64,000 nucleotides of DNA from Lasiosphaeria ovina (lineage: Eukaryota > Ascomycota > Sordariomycetes > Sordariales > Lasiosphaeriaceae). The stretch is taken from the NCBI GenBank assembly GCA_033439765.1, contig JAULSN010000002.1, positions 1,984,001-2,048,000 on the forward strand, in the 5' to 3' direction. The notes below the pieces were generated by a model that ran no database searches, was not told where the DNA came from, and was given only the letters and a program-made list of their open reading frames with translations. The position numbers were made by a program, and so were the translations under genes. Positions 33,273 through 43,850 of this stretch are shown here, piece after piece; the stretch's first letter is position 1; every line of letters begins with the position of its first letter.

Positions 33273-33779
33273 CCTTTTTGTTTTTTCTCTCTTTCGGTGG
33301 TAGTTTGTAGCCTTTCTACCTTGATACACGGTTCGCAGCTCTTATTGTTTGGGTTGCAACTTTTTCGTAAGACCCATCGTCGCTTACCAGAGATTCTCGA
33401 GATAGCTCGGGTTGGTTTTGGTGGTTTTGGTGGTTTTTGGGAAAGTTTGAGAGTCTGCCCGGTGGAGGGCCTTTAAAATCCGCGACAGGCCTGATCTACG
33501 CATACCAGTGGGGTGGACATAGCAGCCGTCTGATAACCTGACTGACCTACCCCGTTAGTATCACGTGCCATAAAGGCCGAAAGGGTGTCTATGTCCACGC
33601 CTGGCGTGTATATAACCCTTTTGGGTGCCCGCAGGGCCCTGAGAGAGATTTCGTTTGCACTTGCCCACGCCCCTATAACCATAACCAAGAAATAAGAACT
33701 AGTGTCGACAAACACAAACATTGCGCACTTGCCTGCGCACGAAAGATCTTGCAAACAAGACAGACAATAAGGGAAAAAG
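33273..33779. promoter_or_regulatory. Shared upstream region of TRM11 and RPP40
   Basis: 507 bp between divergent start codons; a short TTGGTGGTTTT repeat lies near 33412-33440. No specific factor site is claimed. Confidence 0.5.
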
Positions 33780-35216
33780 ATGCTGTCACTTCCGACTCCG
33801 TCCCTCTATCAGGCTTCAAAATGCTTTGTCACGCATGGAGTCATGAGCCACTTGGACCCGAACCAGCCTCCGTCCAAGAGCAAACCTTGGTCGACTCTTA
33901 CAAGCCAGGATTTTGTCAATAGGGTGCGTTCAAAAGCAAACTCGATACCCCCGTCCCACACTCACCCACTCCCCCCGGTTCAGACGGGCTTGGTATTTTT
34001 CCACGACTATTTATTCGGCATGAATTGCCCACTAGACCGCACTTGTCCCTTACTTACACCACTTCCAGGCCGACCTCATCGTACCTCAGGAGGCTTACGA
34101 TGCCATCCACGCCAAGCTGGTCGAAGGACGACGAGCGCCCGAGTTCAAGCGCGTCGTCATGTCCCTCCACGATATTCTCACTAGCGAGTTTTTTGTCGAG
34201 TACATCAAGAAAGGTTAGCAGACTTTAAGTTGTTTTAAGTGTTTAACGTTTCACTGACCTAAAATTAGGAGACATACTCATGCTTTCCGAAGGGCGGCGA
34301 GACATCGACAATGTATTCTCGCTCGAGAGTGGTACGGCTTTGCCTCAATGCACCGTTCAGTTCTCGTTGGCTGACCAGCTATCTAGGAATCTTAGCCCTG
34401 TTCCTGGACAAGGAAGCATATGAGCGAGCCGGCTTGGTTGGGAAGCCTCACGGAGTCAAGGGGAGACGTGGTTTAAAGCCTCGCTGGAGTTAGTCGATTC
34501 GTGCAATTCGGAGTTGTAAAGGACTCTGTGTTAACAGTTCTCAGTTGTGCAGCTTGACTTGACAAACCCTTCCATGTCCCGGGGCCATAAAGGGTTCGAC
34601 AGGCTTGTTTATGCAAGCAAGAACGCTCTCAACGCTTCAACCGTGTGGTTGTTCTGCAATATGGCCTCTACAAGTACACTTCCACTTGCTCCTTGACAAT
34701 TTACATTTAACTGATACCATCCCAGCTCCTGACCCGGATCCCCTGTCTCAACACTTTCCTTCTGGGTATACGTGCAACCCAAGAGTTATGCGAGACGTTT
34801 CTGTCATCATACCTCCTCTCAATCCCCAGCTTGATTCCACAATACTGGGGCCCATAGAGGACTTCGAGAGCTTCGCTACCGAAATCTATGAGTGGCTATC
34901 TCTCGTACGGCTTCAAAGCCCCAGAATCCAGCTTGGAGACCAGATCGATCCATATCTATGTCGATACCAAATTCCGGGGCCCAGTGAGCAGGGCTCCAAA
35001 ATCTGCAAAATCAGTTGGCAAGGTTTCATTTCGCCATCATGGGCCCGAGAGATTCTCGTCGACGTCATATCTGCTCTCCCTTCCAAGACGTGGTTCTCCT
35101 TTAGCACGACGACCTTTTCGAAGGGCATGGCTGGGGACAATTCCGAGTGTACCATTCTTCGGCCACCGGGGTCGCCAGGGGAGTATATTATGTGGGAGGT
35201 CAAGGCTCATGAATGA
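33780..35216 (+). CDS. RNase P/MRP 40-kDa-type subunit (Rpp40 family)
   Basis: Six exons: 33780..33923, 34069..34213, 34269..34331, 34387..34488, 34545..34673 and 34726..35216; 357 aa. The protein starts MLSLPTPSLYQASKCFVTHG, then MSHLDPNQPPSKSKPW, VPQEAYDAIHAKL, SEFFVEYIKKGDILMLSEG, LDKEAYERAGLVGKPHGVKG, LKPRWIVQLDLTNPSM, GFDRLVYASKN and YEWLSLVRLQSPR. These are the landmarks of the fungal Ribonuc_P_40 family. The subunit belongs to the protein part of RNase P, which removes the tRNA 5' leader. All introns are short and each junction restores a conserved block. The stop codon lies 20 bp from that of the facing ankyrin gene. Confidence 0.9.
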
Positions 35217-35236
35217 AGGTTTGGCCTTCAGAAATG

Positions 35237-35890
35237 CTACTCCTGTCTTGTCCGAACACTTCTCTCCTCGCTCAGTCCTTGTCCAGTGATGGCATCTTCG
35301 ACCAGCCGGCGCAAGTCAGCCTGGCCTTCAGGTGTCTCGAGGTCTGTCCTCGCGGCAAGCTCCTCTATTCTTCTGCGGAATTCCGGGTCAGGCTGCTGCT
35401 CCCCTGTCTCCGCCTCGTCCATGGTGCCAACAGTGATCTTTAGTCCGTCGGGGGCAGGTGGGAGTTCCATGCCCGAAGACGAGTCGCCATTTGTGCTGCC
35501 ATTGAGCTTTGCGGACTCGGCGCCAACCCCAGACAGGTATTGGGCCAACTCTGGCCACTCCCCTTCGGCCTCGATCTTTTCTCTTGCCGTCACGCCTTCG
35601 TCGTTTTTTAGCCCCGCGTTGAGCCCCAACTCCTCGACCAAGATGCGAGCCGCATCGACGCTTTCTGCAACAAAAAGCGCCGTCTCGCCATCCTCGTCTC
35701 TAAGGTCAACGGGGACGTTGAAGTCGCGAACCAGGCTTCGTAGAAGGTCGAGGTGGTTGTAGCTTGCAGCTGCATGTACGAGAGAGTAGCCGTGTTCGTC
35801 TTGGCCCGAGGCAAGCGAAGGGTTTTCTTGAAGTAGCGTGACGAGCGCTTGAGGGTTGTCGGCCGCAAGAAGATAGGGGTTTTGCGACAT
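35237..35890 (-). CDS. Small ankyrin-repeat protein
   Basis: 217 aa, single exon, start at 35890 (MSQNPYLLAADNPQALVTLL). Two to three ankyrin repeats span residues 1-110, with DEHGYSLVHAAASYNHLDLL and DEDGETALFVAESVDAARIL as typical units. A proline/serine linker and a charged C-terminal helix (PDPEFRRRIEELAARTDL) follow. Size and layout resemble the conserved small fungal ankyrin protein related to yeast Yar1, a chaperone of ribosomal protein S3, but the assignment is not certain. It has no signal peptide or membrane segment. Confidence 0.85.
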   Translation of the reverse strand: MSQNPYLLAADNPQALVTLLQENPSLASGQDEHGYSLVHAAASYNHLDLLRSLVRDFNVPVDLRDEDGETALFVAESVDAARILVEELGLNAGLKNDEGVTAREKIEAEGEWPELAQYLSGVGAESAKLNGSTNGDSSSGMELPPAPDGLKITVGTMDEAETGEQQPDPEFRRRIEELAARTDLETPEGQADLRRLVEDAITGQGLSEERSVRTRQE

Positions 35891-36881
35891 TTTGGAGTTA
35901 TCAAGAACAGTTGCTAGGCTCCAATTAAGTAAGAACAAGCACCTTTTGGTCTGGCAACGAGTTATGTTGTCGCACAAAGGCCAAAGTCGAGGGTTGGAGG
36001 AAAAGCCTGTGACAAAATTTTTGCGGGGCACTGTCAGTGAGGGGTATATAAAACCGCGGGGTAGGTATGCACCTTGCTGGTACATCCTTAGGGCTTCCGA
36101 GTCCCGTCATTGTGCTGACCTCAAAATTACGCAGCCTAAACGCCGTCATTTGCTGTGATAAAGAGAAGAACGACCGAATGTGCCGCATTCGAGGAACCTG
36201 ATGTAACTCTATTGGCCGAGCCTCTTCAATTTCTGCCGTGGCTGAAGACTCGAGGCGGCACAATTGTTGGTTCACAGAGGCCCCTGCAGAGTGCAGTCAA
36301 TATCCATGTGCCCATGTCAGCCTCGTCTTACTTCATCCGTTCAACCAGGATCGTATGTGACTGTTCGGCGAGCGATTGAGGACGTTTAGCACCCCGGCTC
36401 AAGTCCTCAACATCCACACTGCAGGCATATTTTGGTGAAGCTGTTCGTCGCTTGAGCCTTGCTGTGCAGGCCAGCGGAGGTAGTTGACTCATCTCGGCGG
36501 CTGCCCCTGCCCCCACCTGACAAAAGTCTGGCAGCTTGCTTCGCACAAAGCGCCTGTCTGGCAGCTGCACAAAGCGCCTGTCTAGCAGTCTAGCAGCTTG
36601 CTTCGCACAAAGCGCCTGCCTTAGGCTGCCCGCGATTCCATTGTCCCCAAATGTGGTGTCTGGTTAAACGGAAAGCGCATTCCATCCAAAGACAAAACTT
36701 CTTTAAATACCGACCAGGGAACCTGGGAATCTCAGTTTCCCCCCCGCTTCACAACACCAAGACTCTCAAAGCAGCGTCTCCTGCGACACCTCGGACTCAC
36801 CTGCAATTGCGACCACACCCTTGGGCTCGCTGTCTCCACACCACTTGCACACTTCACATATCTTCGGATACTAGGGTCATC
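35891..36881. promoter_or_regulatory. Divergent upstream region of the ankyrin gene and tRNA ligase
   Basis: About 990 bp. It contains a roughly 30-bp imperfect tandem repeat (36527-36620, listed separately) and, from 36651, a stop-free extension in frame with the tRNA ligase. Confidence 0.5.
36527..36620 (+). repeat. Three imperfect tandem copies of a roughly 30-bp unit
   Basis: Each copy contains GCACAAAGCGCCTG preceded by CTGGCAGCT or CTAGCAGCT. The first and third copies also carry TGCTTC, which the middle copy lacks. The array lies 30-125 bp before the upstream in-frame ATG of the tRNA ligase. Confidence 0.8.
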
Positions 36882-39416
36882 ATGGAGAACGCCCAAACTG
36901 GTGAAAACACGCCACAAACCCCCAATATGGAGAACGAGCTTTTGCTCAAGTACACGGCATCGACGGATTTTGCCAAGGATGCTCCCGGCATTGAGGTTCC
37001 CTATGTCAGCCAAGATGTCCAAGAGGTTGCTGCTCTCGTCCGCGTCCTCGATGACAACAGCAAGAAGAAGAAGGGCGGGGTCAGTATAAAGAAGACCAGA
37101 TACGATGTGGCAGGCTCCCCCGATGGGATTCAAGTCGACTCTTGGCGCTTCCAGGACTGGGACTACAAGAAGCGAGATCTTCCCACATATGCCCGCGGTC
37201 TGTTCACCACGAGAACTAAGCACGGTGTGCCTGAGATTGTGACTCGCGGGTACGACAAGTTCTTCAACGTGGACGAGGTCTACGAGACAAAATGGGCAAA
37301 TATCGAAACACACACCAAAGGCCCTTACGAGTTAACCTTGAAGGAGAATGGCTGCATCATATTCGTCAGCGGCCTCGAGGACGACACTCTCCTCGTCTGC
37401 AGCAAGCACTCGACTGGAGAACGGGGTGACGTCGAAAAGAGCCACGCCAGCGCTGGCGAGCTGCGGTTGGAGAGACAGCTGCAGCGCATCGGAAAGACAA
37501 AGCAAGACCTGGCACGGGAACTGAGGAAGCGCAACGCGACCGCCGTCGCGGAACTTTGCGATGACTCGTTTGAGGAACACATCCTGGCCTACACCCCCGA
37601 CAAGGCCGGTCTGTACTTGCATGGCATTAACATCAACATCCCCGAGTTCATGACCTATCCTTCTGCTCTTGTTCAGAAGTTCGCCGACGACTGGGGCTTC
37701 ATCAAGACCGGCTTGATTGTTATCGACGATATCAACGAGGTCAAGGCTTTCCTCGAGGCCGTTGCGGAGAGCGGAGCACACGACGGCCGGGACGTTGAAG
37801 GATTTGTCATTCGTTGCAAGATGACACAAAATCCGGCCACGAACGTATACCAGGACTGGTTCTTTAAGTACAAGTTTGAAGAGCCGTACTTGATGTACCG
37901 ACAATGGCGAGAGTGCACAAAGGCCCTCATTGCAGGCAAGCCACCAAGGTACAAGAAGCATGCCAAAATCACGGAAGAATACCTTCTGTATGCTCGGAAA
38001 CGGCTGGCTGCGGATCGGAATCTAGCCAAGCTGTACAACCAGAACCATGGGATCATAGCCCTCCGCAACGACTTCCTTGCATTTAAGAACATGAAGGGAG
38101 CCGATGCCGCAAATTTCGAAGAGCTTTTTGGTAGCGGCGCCAGCACCGAGATAAAACGCGACATCATTCTTGTCCCGATTGCTACTATTGGATGCGGAAA
38201 GACAACAATCGGCGTTGCGCTTACCCACCTTTTTGGCTGGGGTCACATTCAGAACGACAACATAACCGGCCCAAAGCGGCCTCCACGTTTCACGAAGGCT
38301 CTCTTGAGCGAGCTCGAAGAGTTGCCTGCGGCGTATGCCGACCGAAACAATGCCCAAAAGCACGAGCGGAAGCAGCTGATTACGGATGTCAAGATGCAGC
38401 ACGCATCTGCAAAGCTCGTTGCACTTCACTTTGTCCACGACAACATGGACGAAATTCGTCGTGTCACCAAGGAACGGGTCCTTGAGCGCGGTGACAACCA
38501 CCAGACTATCCAGGCCGCCTCTAACATGAACAAAGTGGTGGGTATCATGGAGGGCTTCATCCAACGCTTTGAGCCTTGCGACACGTCGAGGGAGCCCGAC
38601 GCTGGCTTTGATGCAGTTATCGACCTGGACCCAGCGGCGGGAAGCAGGGAAAATCTGGAGACCGTCGTCAAAGAGCTGCACCGCCTCTACCCAAACTTCT
38701 TGACCACGGTTCCTTCTGCTGAAGAGTTAGATGAGGCGATCAAGGCCGCTCTCGAAGGATATAAACCTGACCTGCGCCACAACATTCCAGACCGGACTCC
38801 TCGGAACAAGAACCAGCAGCCCGTTCAGCAGCAGCCAAAGAAGAAGAAGCCGCTCGAGTACATATCGGTCGATGTTCCAGCCAAGGACGTCTTGAACGCT
38901 CTGGAAAAGACCTTCGCTACTAACAGCCCCGAGCAGACACGCTTCTTCAAACTTCTCCAGGGCACGCGACGCATACAGCCAAAGTTCCATGTGACGCTTC
39001 TGCACCGCGCAAGCTCGAAGGAGCACCCGGAGTTGTGGGACCGGTACAAGCGCTACCATGAAGTGGAAGGCGCCGCTGCAGTGGACGGCAAACTTGGCAA
39101 AATGGAGGTCCTCTTGGAGCGTGTCGTCTTCGATGACCGCGTCATGGCCATTGTAGTTCGCCTTGTCCCGGGCCCGGAGGATGCCAACATCAACAGTAAC
39201 ACAGCGGAGCCTCCGCAGCCCAAGTGGGAATGTGCGAACCAGGTGGCGCACATCACGGTCGGCACGCGGGACGATTCGATCAAGCCAAAGGAAAGCAACG
39301 ATTTGCTTGCGCGGTGGTTGGAGAAGGGCAGCGGAGCAGAAACTGGGATTAACGAGTTGGTTGTTGAAGGCAAGCCGCTTTTGGACGGTACTGTCCAGGC
39401 AGTGCTATCGCGATAG
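36882..39416 (+). CDS. TRL1: Fungal tRNA ligase (ligase-kinase-cyclic phosphodiesterase)
   Basis: 844 aa, single exon. The ligase domain carries nucleophile Lys154 in LTLKENGC. The kinase domain has the P-loop GCGKTTIG at residues 437-444. The phosphodiesterase domain has two HxT motifs, HVT at 703 and HIT at 790. This is the tripartite Trl1 that joins tRNA exons after intron removal and splices HAC1-type mRNA in the unfolded protein response; yeast Trl1 is 827 aa. The chosen ATG is at 36882. The frame stays open back to an ATG at 36651, which would add 77 residues rich in Arg, Lys, Ser and Thr with an RCLHTTC motif like a mitochondrial presequence. Which start is used cannot be told from sequence. 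Confidence 0.95.
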   Translation: MENAQTGENTPQTPNMENELLLKYTASTDFAKDAPGIEVPYVSQDVQEVAALVRVLDDNSKKKKGGVSIKKTRYDVAGSPDGIQVDSWRFQDWDYKKRDLPTYARGLFTTRTKHGVPEIVTRGYDKFFNVDEVYETKWANIETHTKGPYELTLKENGCIIFVSGLEDDTLLVCSKHSTGERGDVEKSHASAGELRLERQLQRIGKTKQDLARELRKRNATAVAELCDDSFEEHILAYTPDKAGLYLHGININIPEFMTYPSALVQKFADDWGFIKTGLIVIDDINEVKAFLEAVAESGAHDGRDVEGFVIRCKMTQNPATNVYQDWFFKYKFEEPYLMYRQWRECTKALIAGKPPRYKKHAKITEEYLLYARKRLAADRNLAKLYNQNHGIIALRNDFLAFKNMKGADAANFEELFGSGASTEIKRDIILVPIATIGCGKTTIGVALTHLFGWGHIQNDNITGPKRPPRFTKALLSELEELPAAYADRNNAQKHERKQLITDVKMQHASAKLVALHFVHDNMDEIRRVTKERVLERGDNHQTIQAASNMNKVVGIMEGFIQRFEPCDTSREPDAGFDAVIDLDPAAGSRENLETVVKELHRLYPNFLTTVPSAEELDEAIKAALEGYKPDLRHNIPDRTPRNKNQQPVQQQPKKKKPLEYISVDVPAKDVLNALEKTFATNSPEQTRFFKLLQGTRRIQPKFHVTLLHRASSKEHPELWDRYKRYHEVEGAAAVDGKLGKMEVLLERVVFDDRVMAIVVRLVPGPEDANINSNTAEPPQPKWECANQVAHITVGTRDDSIKPKESNDLLARWLEKGSGAETGINELVVEGKPLLDGTVQAVLSR

Positions 39417-40005
39417 GATGACGAAGAGCACTTGCTCGGGGGTGTTGACGATTCTACAGACCGCGGTGGCTCCTCGGGCACTGGCGGTCACGCTGGCCGA
39501 AGGGGCCGAGGGGGTCGTCGTACCTGGAGAGGAGGAAGAAAAATAGGTCACCGCGCGTAGGGCCCTGGAAACTTAACAATAGTTTAGTGGGCCTGGAATG
39601 AGCATTTGATGTTGAGATTTAAAAGTAGGCGTTTATATTTTTACGGCGTTGGAACAACGCTACTCTCGTCTTATTGGGGCCACAAGTGGTCCTGTCCACC
39701 ATCAGCGAACATAACTTCATAAGACAATGTATCTATAGTTAGATAATTTGGTGACACATTAAATCGTAACGTATGTGATTTAGTGCCCGTTCAATTGTTT
39801 GACTTTTTGCTGCACCGCAGCAAATGCTTGTGTTAACCTTCAATGTGTACGTGGTGATGGGTATGAGCCAGTTCACTTTCGTGATAAATCTAATTGTGGA
39901 AGTCCCTCGTTGAAGCAGACGAAATATAATATATGATTTAGTACACCTAACACACCAGCTCCAGTCATGATACGTTCGAACCGGTGATATTAAAAAAGCA
40001 GCACA
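39417..40005. other. Intergenic between convergent tRNA ligase and TRP4 genes
   Basis: About 590 bp, AT-rich from 39600 on. No gene or RNA is recognised. Confidence 0.5.
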
Positions 40006-41390
40006 TTAGTCACTAAAGCTGTTCGTGACATCTACAAATTCTGCCCATTGTCTTGCGGCCTCCCCACTCTTGATGGCCCATCGCGCTCTCCTGATTCCCT
40101 CCCTCCAGCGACCTCCTCCAGGCCCACGCTCTTGAATGACTGCTCCATCATCGCCGTGGCCCATGTTGCTAGTGTCAGCCTCACAGATCCCCGATATGAC
40201 GAATAGCGCAGCCGTGTTTATGAGCACGAAATGCAGAATGGGGTCATCGTCGGGCAACTGGCCGTTTAGAATCCGAGTGAGAATCGCGGCGTTCTCGGTG
40301 GGCTCCTTCCCCGGCGAGACAGTTGAGAGCGGGTGAGCGGGCAGGCCGAAGTCGCTGGGATGCAGTAGGAAGTGCTCGACTGCCGTCCCTTGCGGGGTGG
40401 ACGGGTCCGGGCTCAGTCGCCAGCAGAGCGTGGGCCCGGCACAGCTGATCTCGTCGAGCTCCTCGTCGCCGCACACCACCATGGCTTTGCGTGCTCCAAT
40501 CAGCTGGAGGGCGTTGGCGAACACGGGCCCCAAGTCCTTGCGCGCCACGCCAATCATGCGGGCCTCGAGCAACGTCGTCGGAGCTGTCGAGTCGCTACTA
40601 GCCTTGGTGTCGGGCAAGTCCACTGGGTTTGCGAGCGGGCCGACGAGGTTGAAGACGGTCCGCCAGGGCAGCTGCTTCCGGATGGGAGCTACATGTTTCA
40701 TGCCCGGGTGGAAGACGGGGGCAAAGAGAAAGGCGTAGTTGGTCTCGGAGTAGACCCTGGCGATGGTGTCTGGCCGGACCCGCGATATCTGCGGTGCGAG
40801 GGGCTGCATGCAGTTGAGCAAGTCTGCGGAACCCGACTTGGAGGTCGAGGCCTTGTTGCCGTGCTTGGAGATCAACAGCAGACTCGAGGCGAGGATGGAC
40901 GACGTAGTGCTGATATTGAAGGTGTTGTGCGAATCGCCTCCAGTCCCAACAATATCACACTTACGGCAATTTCATGTTAGTTGAGATGGAAGCCGAAGGG
41001 GGCCACGGCGTACGGACCCCGGGAGGGAGTTGCAAGAGCACCTACCAGCCCACCGTCATAGGCGCCCTCCCTCCTGCCGCGCTTCTCAACGACAGAGCGG
41101 AGAGCTAAGGCGTCCACCTGGGCGGCGGCTTTGAGCATCGCCGTCGCAGTCCTGGCCAGGACGTCGGCCTGCCGGTCGAGGCCGGTGAAGTGCAGACACA
41201 TGAGCAGAGATCCGGCTTGGACTTCGGACACCTGGTTCGTGAAGAAATACGAAATGGCCTTGGCAATCTCGTCTGCCGTCACGGGCTGGGGGTGGCCCAG
41301 GGGCCAGAGCCGGGTGAGCAATGGCTTGAGGTCGACCTTGGGCGAGTCGCCGCCTCCCGTCGCCGCCAGAGTGGCCTGCTGCGTCGCCAT
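40006..41390 (-). CDS. TRP4: Anthranilate phosphoribosyltransferase (tryptophan biosynthesis)
   Basis: Exons 41046..41390 and 40006..40959 (86-bp intron) give 432 aa. The N-terminal helical part reads LKPLLTRLWPLGHPQPVTADEIAKAI. The splice creates CDIVGTGGDSHNTFNIST, the PRPP-binding GTGGD loop. SKHGNKASTSKSGSADLL, FAPVFHPGMKHVAPIRKQL and RTVFNLVGPLANP are the other family signatures, and EELDEISCAGPT lies in the C-terminal lobe. The enzyme transfers phosphoribose to anthranilate in the second step of the tryptophan branch. Without the splice the GTGGD motif is lost from the model, and the open frame alone would begin wrongly at an internal Met (40875). Confidence 0.96.
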
Positions 41391-41904
41391 TGCCTCTAAA
41401 ATGACCAGAAAACAATCTCAAATGGTAGTTGATCGTGCAGGCCCGTCAAGAAATACCAATTGGCCAGCAACAGCTTTCTTGGGCCAAGGGCGAAACAAGC
41501 AATTCCCGGGCTTGACTCATCTTGAACGTGTTCTTTTGTCTTCACAATGCCCGCCCCGCGATCGCTTACAGCCCCTCGCGCCCCCCACCACACACATGCC
41601 TCCAACCAAACAGTGAACAGGGGTCCCGGAAACGGCAGAACACAGGCGGTGAGCATTAGCGCGGCGAGCGCGGATTCATCCAAAGCTCTGTAGAGTAGTA
41701 GGTGGTCAGTGCTCCAATGCGACAGGCAATCCATTGGGAATTTGGCGGCGCCAAATTTTTGGTGCTTGCCGGGTTCGCGACTTTGCGACCAGTCCGTCCC
41801 CTGAACGAGATTTTGTCTTCGAGCCAGGTAAATATCCGCCAACGACAGCTGCTTAGCTCTCAATTAGGCCAAAGCACAACTGACCGTGTTGAATAAATAG
41901 CAGG
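41391..41904. promoter_or_regulatory. Divergent upstream region of TRP4 and the uL10m gene
   Basis: 514 bp between opposing start codons. No specific control element is recognised. Confidence 0.5.
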
Positions 41905-42993
41905 ATGCCTCCAAGACTACGATGCCCGGCCGCTTGCGGGTTTAGCTCCGCCATCAGCCCTTCGAGGATACCCCTTCGGTCCGCCGTTCTCCTGTGGTCG
42001 TCTGCACCCAAAGCGCCGACCCCGGCGGGACGGTACGCGAGCTCCCAGGCTGCCTCGCCCAATCTGCTAGGACTCCCGGATGGCTACGTGCCGCCCACAA
42101 AGCCGCCCACTGCTCGTCCGTCGGATACGAGAAAGGCCCAGCTGCTCCGCACCTATACCTCCCTCCTCCGGTCGACGCCGCTGATACTCCTCTTCCAACA
42201 CAACAACCTCACGGCGGTGGAGTGGGCAGCGGTACGGCGAGAGCTGAATGTCGCCCTCTCCAAGGTCCCGGTCTCCTCCGGGGATGGAGACGACGTCGCC
42301 CCCAATATCCACCTCGGCGTGATTCGGACGCGCATCTTCGATGTCGCTTTGAAGCTAGTCGAGTTCTACGATCCCTCTACGGTTGCCCCGACGGAAACAA
42401 CCACCGCGAGGGGCGCCAAGACGACGGTCGTGTACAACCACGACCTCTCCAAGTCGGCATTCGATGCCGTCAAGGCCGTCACGAGCGGCGAGACGCCGAT
42501 ACCAGAGTCTTCGGCCTACGCCCAGCTCGCGCCCTTGCTGGTCGGCCCAGTGGGCATTCTCACCTTCCCCTCCGTGTCGCCGGCTCACCTGGCTGCTGCT
42601 CTGAGCATTCTCTCCCCCAGCCCCCCGGCGTTCCCTGCACCGACCAGAAGGAAGAGCCCGGGCTACTACGACCCCATCGCACAGAGTGGCTTGCAGAAGC
42701 TGATGCTGATTGGTGGACGAGTCGAGGGCAAGGTCTTCGACGTTGACGGGGTGAAATGGGTTGGCGGCATCGAGGGCGGTCTTGAGGGCCTGCGCGCCCA
42801 GCTCGTTGCCATGCTGCAGAGCGCTGGGCTTGGACTTACGGTTGCTTTGGAAGGCGCTGGCAAGAGCCTGTGGCTTACGATGGAGAGTCGTAGGTCCGTG
42901 CTGGAAGAGGCTGAGAAGGGCCCGGCTGAGGAGGCTCCGGCAGCGGAAACCTCAACAGCGGACGCCCCAGCAGAGGGCGAGAAGAAGGAATAG
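41905..42993 (+). CDS. Mitochondrial large-subunit ribosomal protein uL10m (MrpL11 type)
   Basis: 362 aa, single exon. The N-terminus ([20 protein letters not shown], then [11 protein letters not shown]) is a mitochondrial presequence, rich in Arg and Ser without acids. The uL10 fold starts at [20 protein letters not shown], continues [17 protein letters not shown], and has GPVGILTFP and the C-terminal [15 protein letters not shown] long insertion around residues 150-200 and an acidic Ala/Glu-rich tail are usual in fungal members. uL10m anchors the L7/L12 stalk of the mitoribosome. The call rests on the fold pattern and presequence together. Confidence 0.85.
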   Translation: MPPRLRCPAACGFSSAISPSRIPLRSAVLLWSSAPKAPTPAGRYASSQAASPNLLGLPDGYVPPTKPPTARPSDTRKAQLLRTYTSLLRSTPLILLFQHNNLTAVEWAAVRRELNVALSKVPVSSGDGDDVAPNIHLGVIRTRIFDVALKLVEFYDPSTVAPTETTTARGAKTTVVYNHDLSKSAFDAVKAVTSGETPIPESSAYAQLAPLLVGPVGILTFPSVSPAHLAAALSILSPSPPAFPAPTRRKSPGYYDPIAQSGLQKLMLIGGRVEGKVFDVDGVKWVGGIEGGLEGLRAQLVAMLQSAGLGLTVALEGAGKSLWLTMESRRSVLEEAEKGPAEEAPAAETSTADAPAEGEKKE

Positions 42994-43850
42994 AGCTGAT
43001 CGGAGCGGCGAATCCCGGAATGTGGATTATACGGGCATCATCATGTTGTCGTGACGGGCGCGCCTCGCCAGACTCAATGGTCTGGAGGACTGCTTACGTA
43101 ATGTTCGCGAGACATAGCCGATCTTGTAAAAATACCATGTAAAATGACACAGATATAGAAGCTGATACCATGGCATTGGATGTTTACGACGGTTGGTAAA
43201 TACAGCTGTTTCGTGCTACTGATTCTACTCTGTATGATACACCTAGAGCTTTACATGCCGCCGATGGCAGGAGCTGCCAACCGTGAATGATGGGCGTTTT
43301 GGCGCATGGTGGGCCCCGGCTGAATCGACACACCCTTGCATGCTGCTGTCTCCATCTGAAGTGCAGGCACCCGGGATGCTTGAGCACTGGCTTGCGCGCG
43401 CGTCACCATCCATCCACCTCCCTCAAGTTGTCCCTCCTGACCTACGAGGCTCGACAACGTAATCATCTACCAAATGGAACAACTGCTGTCGTCAGCCAAC
43501 AACTGATAATACACTGCCATCGCTGTGCCGCGTCCGTGTCCTAACAAAAAAGACTTGGCCGTTTGGTTTTCCTGGCATCGAATTCCTAGCGCCCTCGTCC
43601 TAATATGGCGCGGCAAGCTTGACCCTCGACTTATTCTTGCCTTATTGCTTCGGCCCACCATCGACCCGTACCCGTCGAGTTGCAACCAACCCTTTACCAC
43701 ATCTCGCGCAGGACAGCGGCCAGCCAGCTGCTTCGTCTCTCGAGACGCGAACCTCGAACTCCAAAGCCGCCCCAAGCGCAACCGCTTTCCTCTCCTTCAG
43801 GAAGGGAATAAATAAACCCCCAATAAAAAACCGAGAGAGAGATCCCGACC
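42994..43850. other. Intergenic: uL10m 3' flank and upstream of the membrane-protein gene
   Basis: About 860 bp. No gene or RNA is recognised. Confidence 0.5.
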
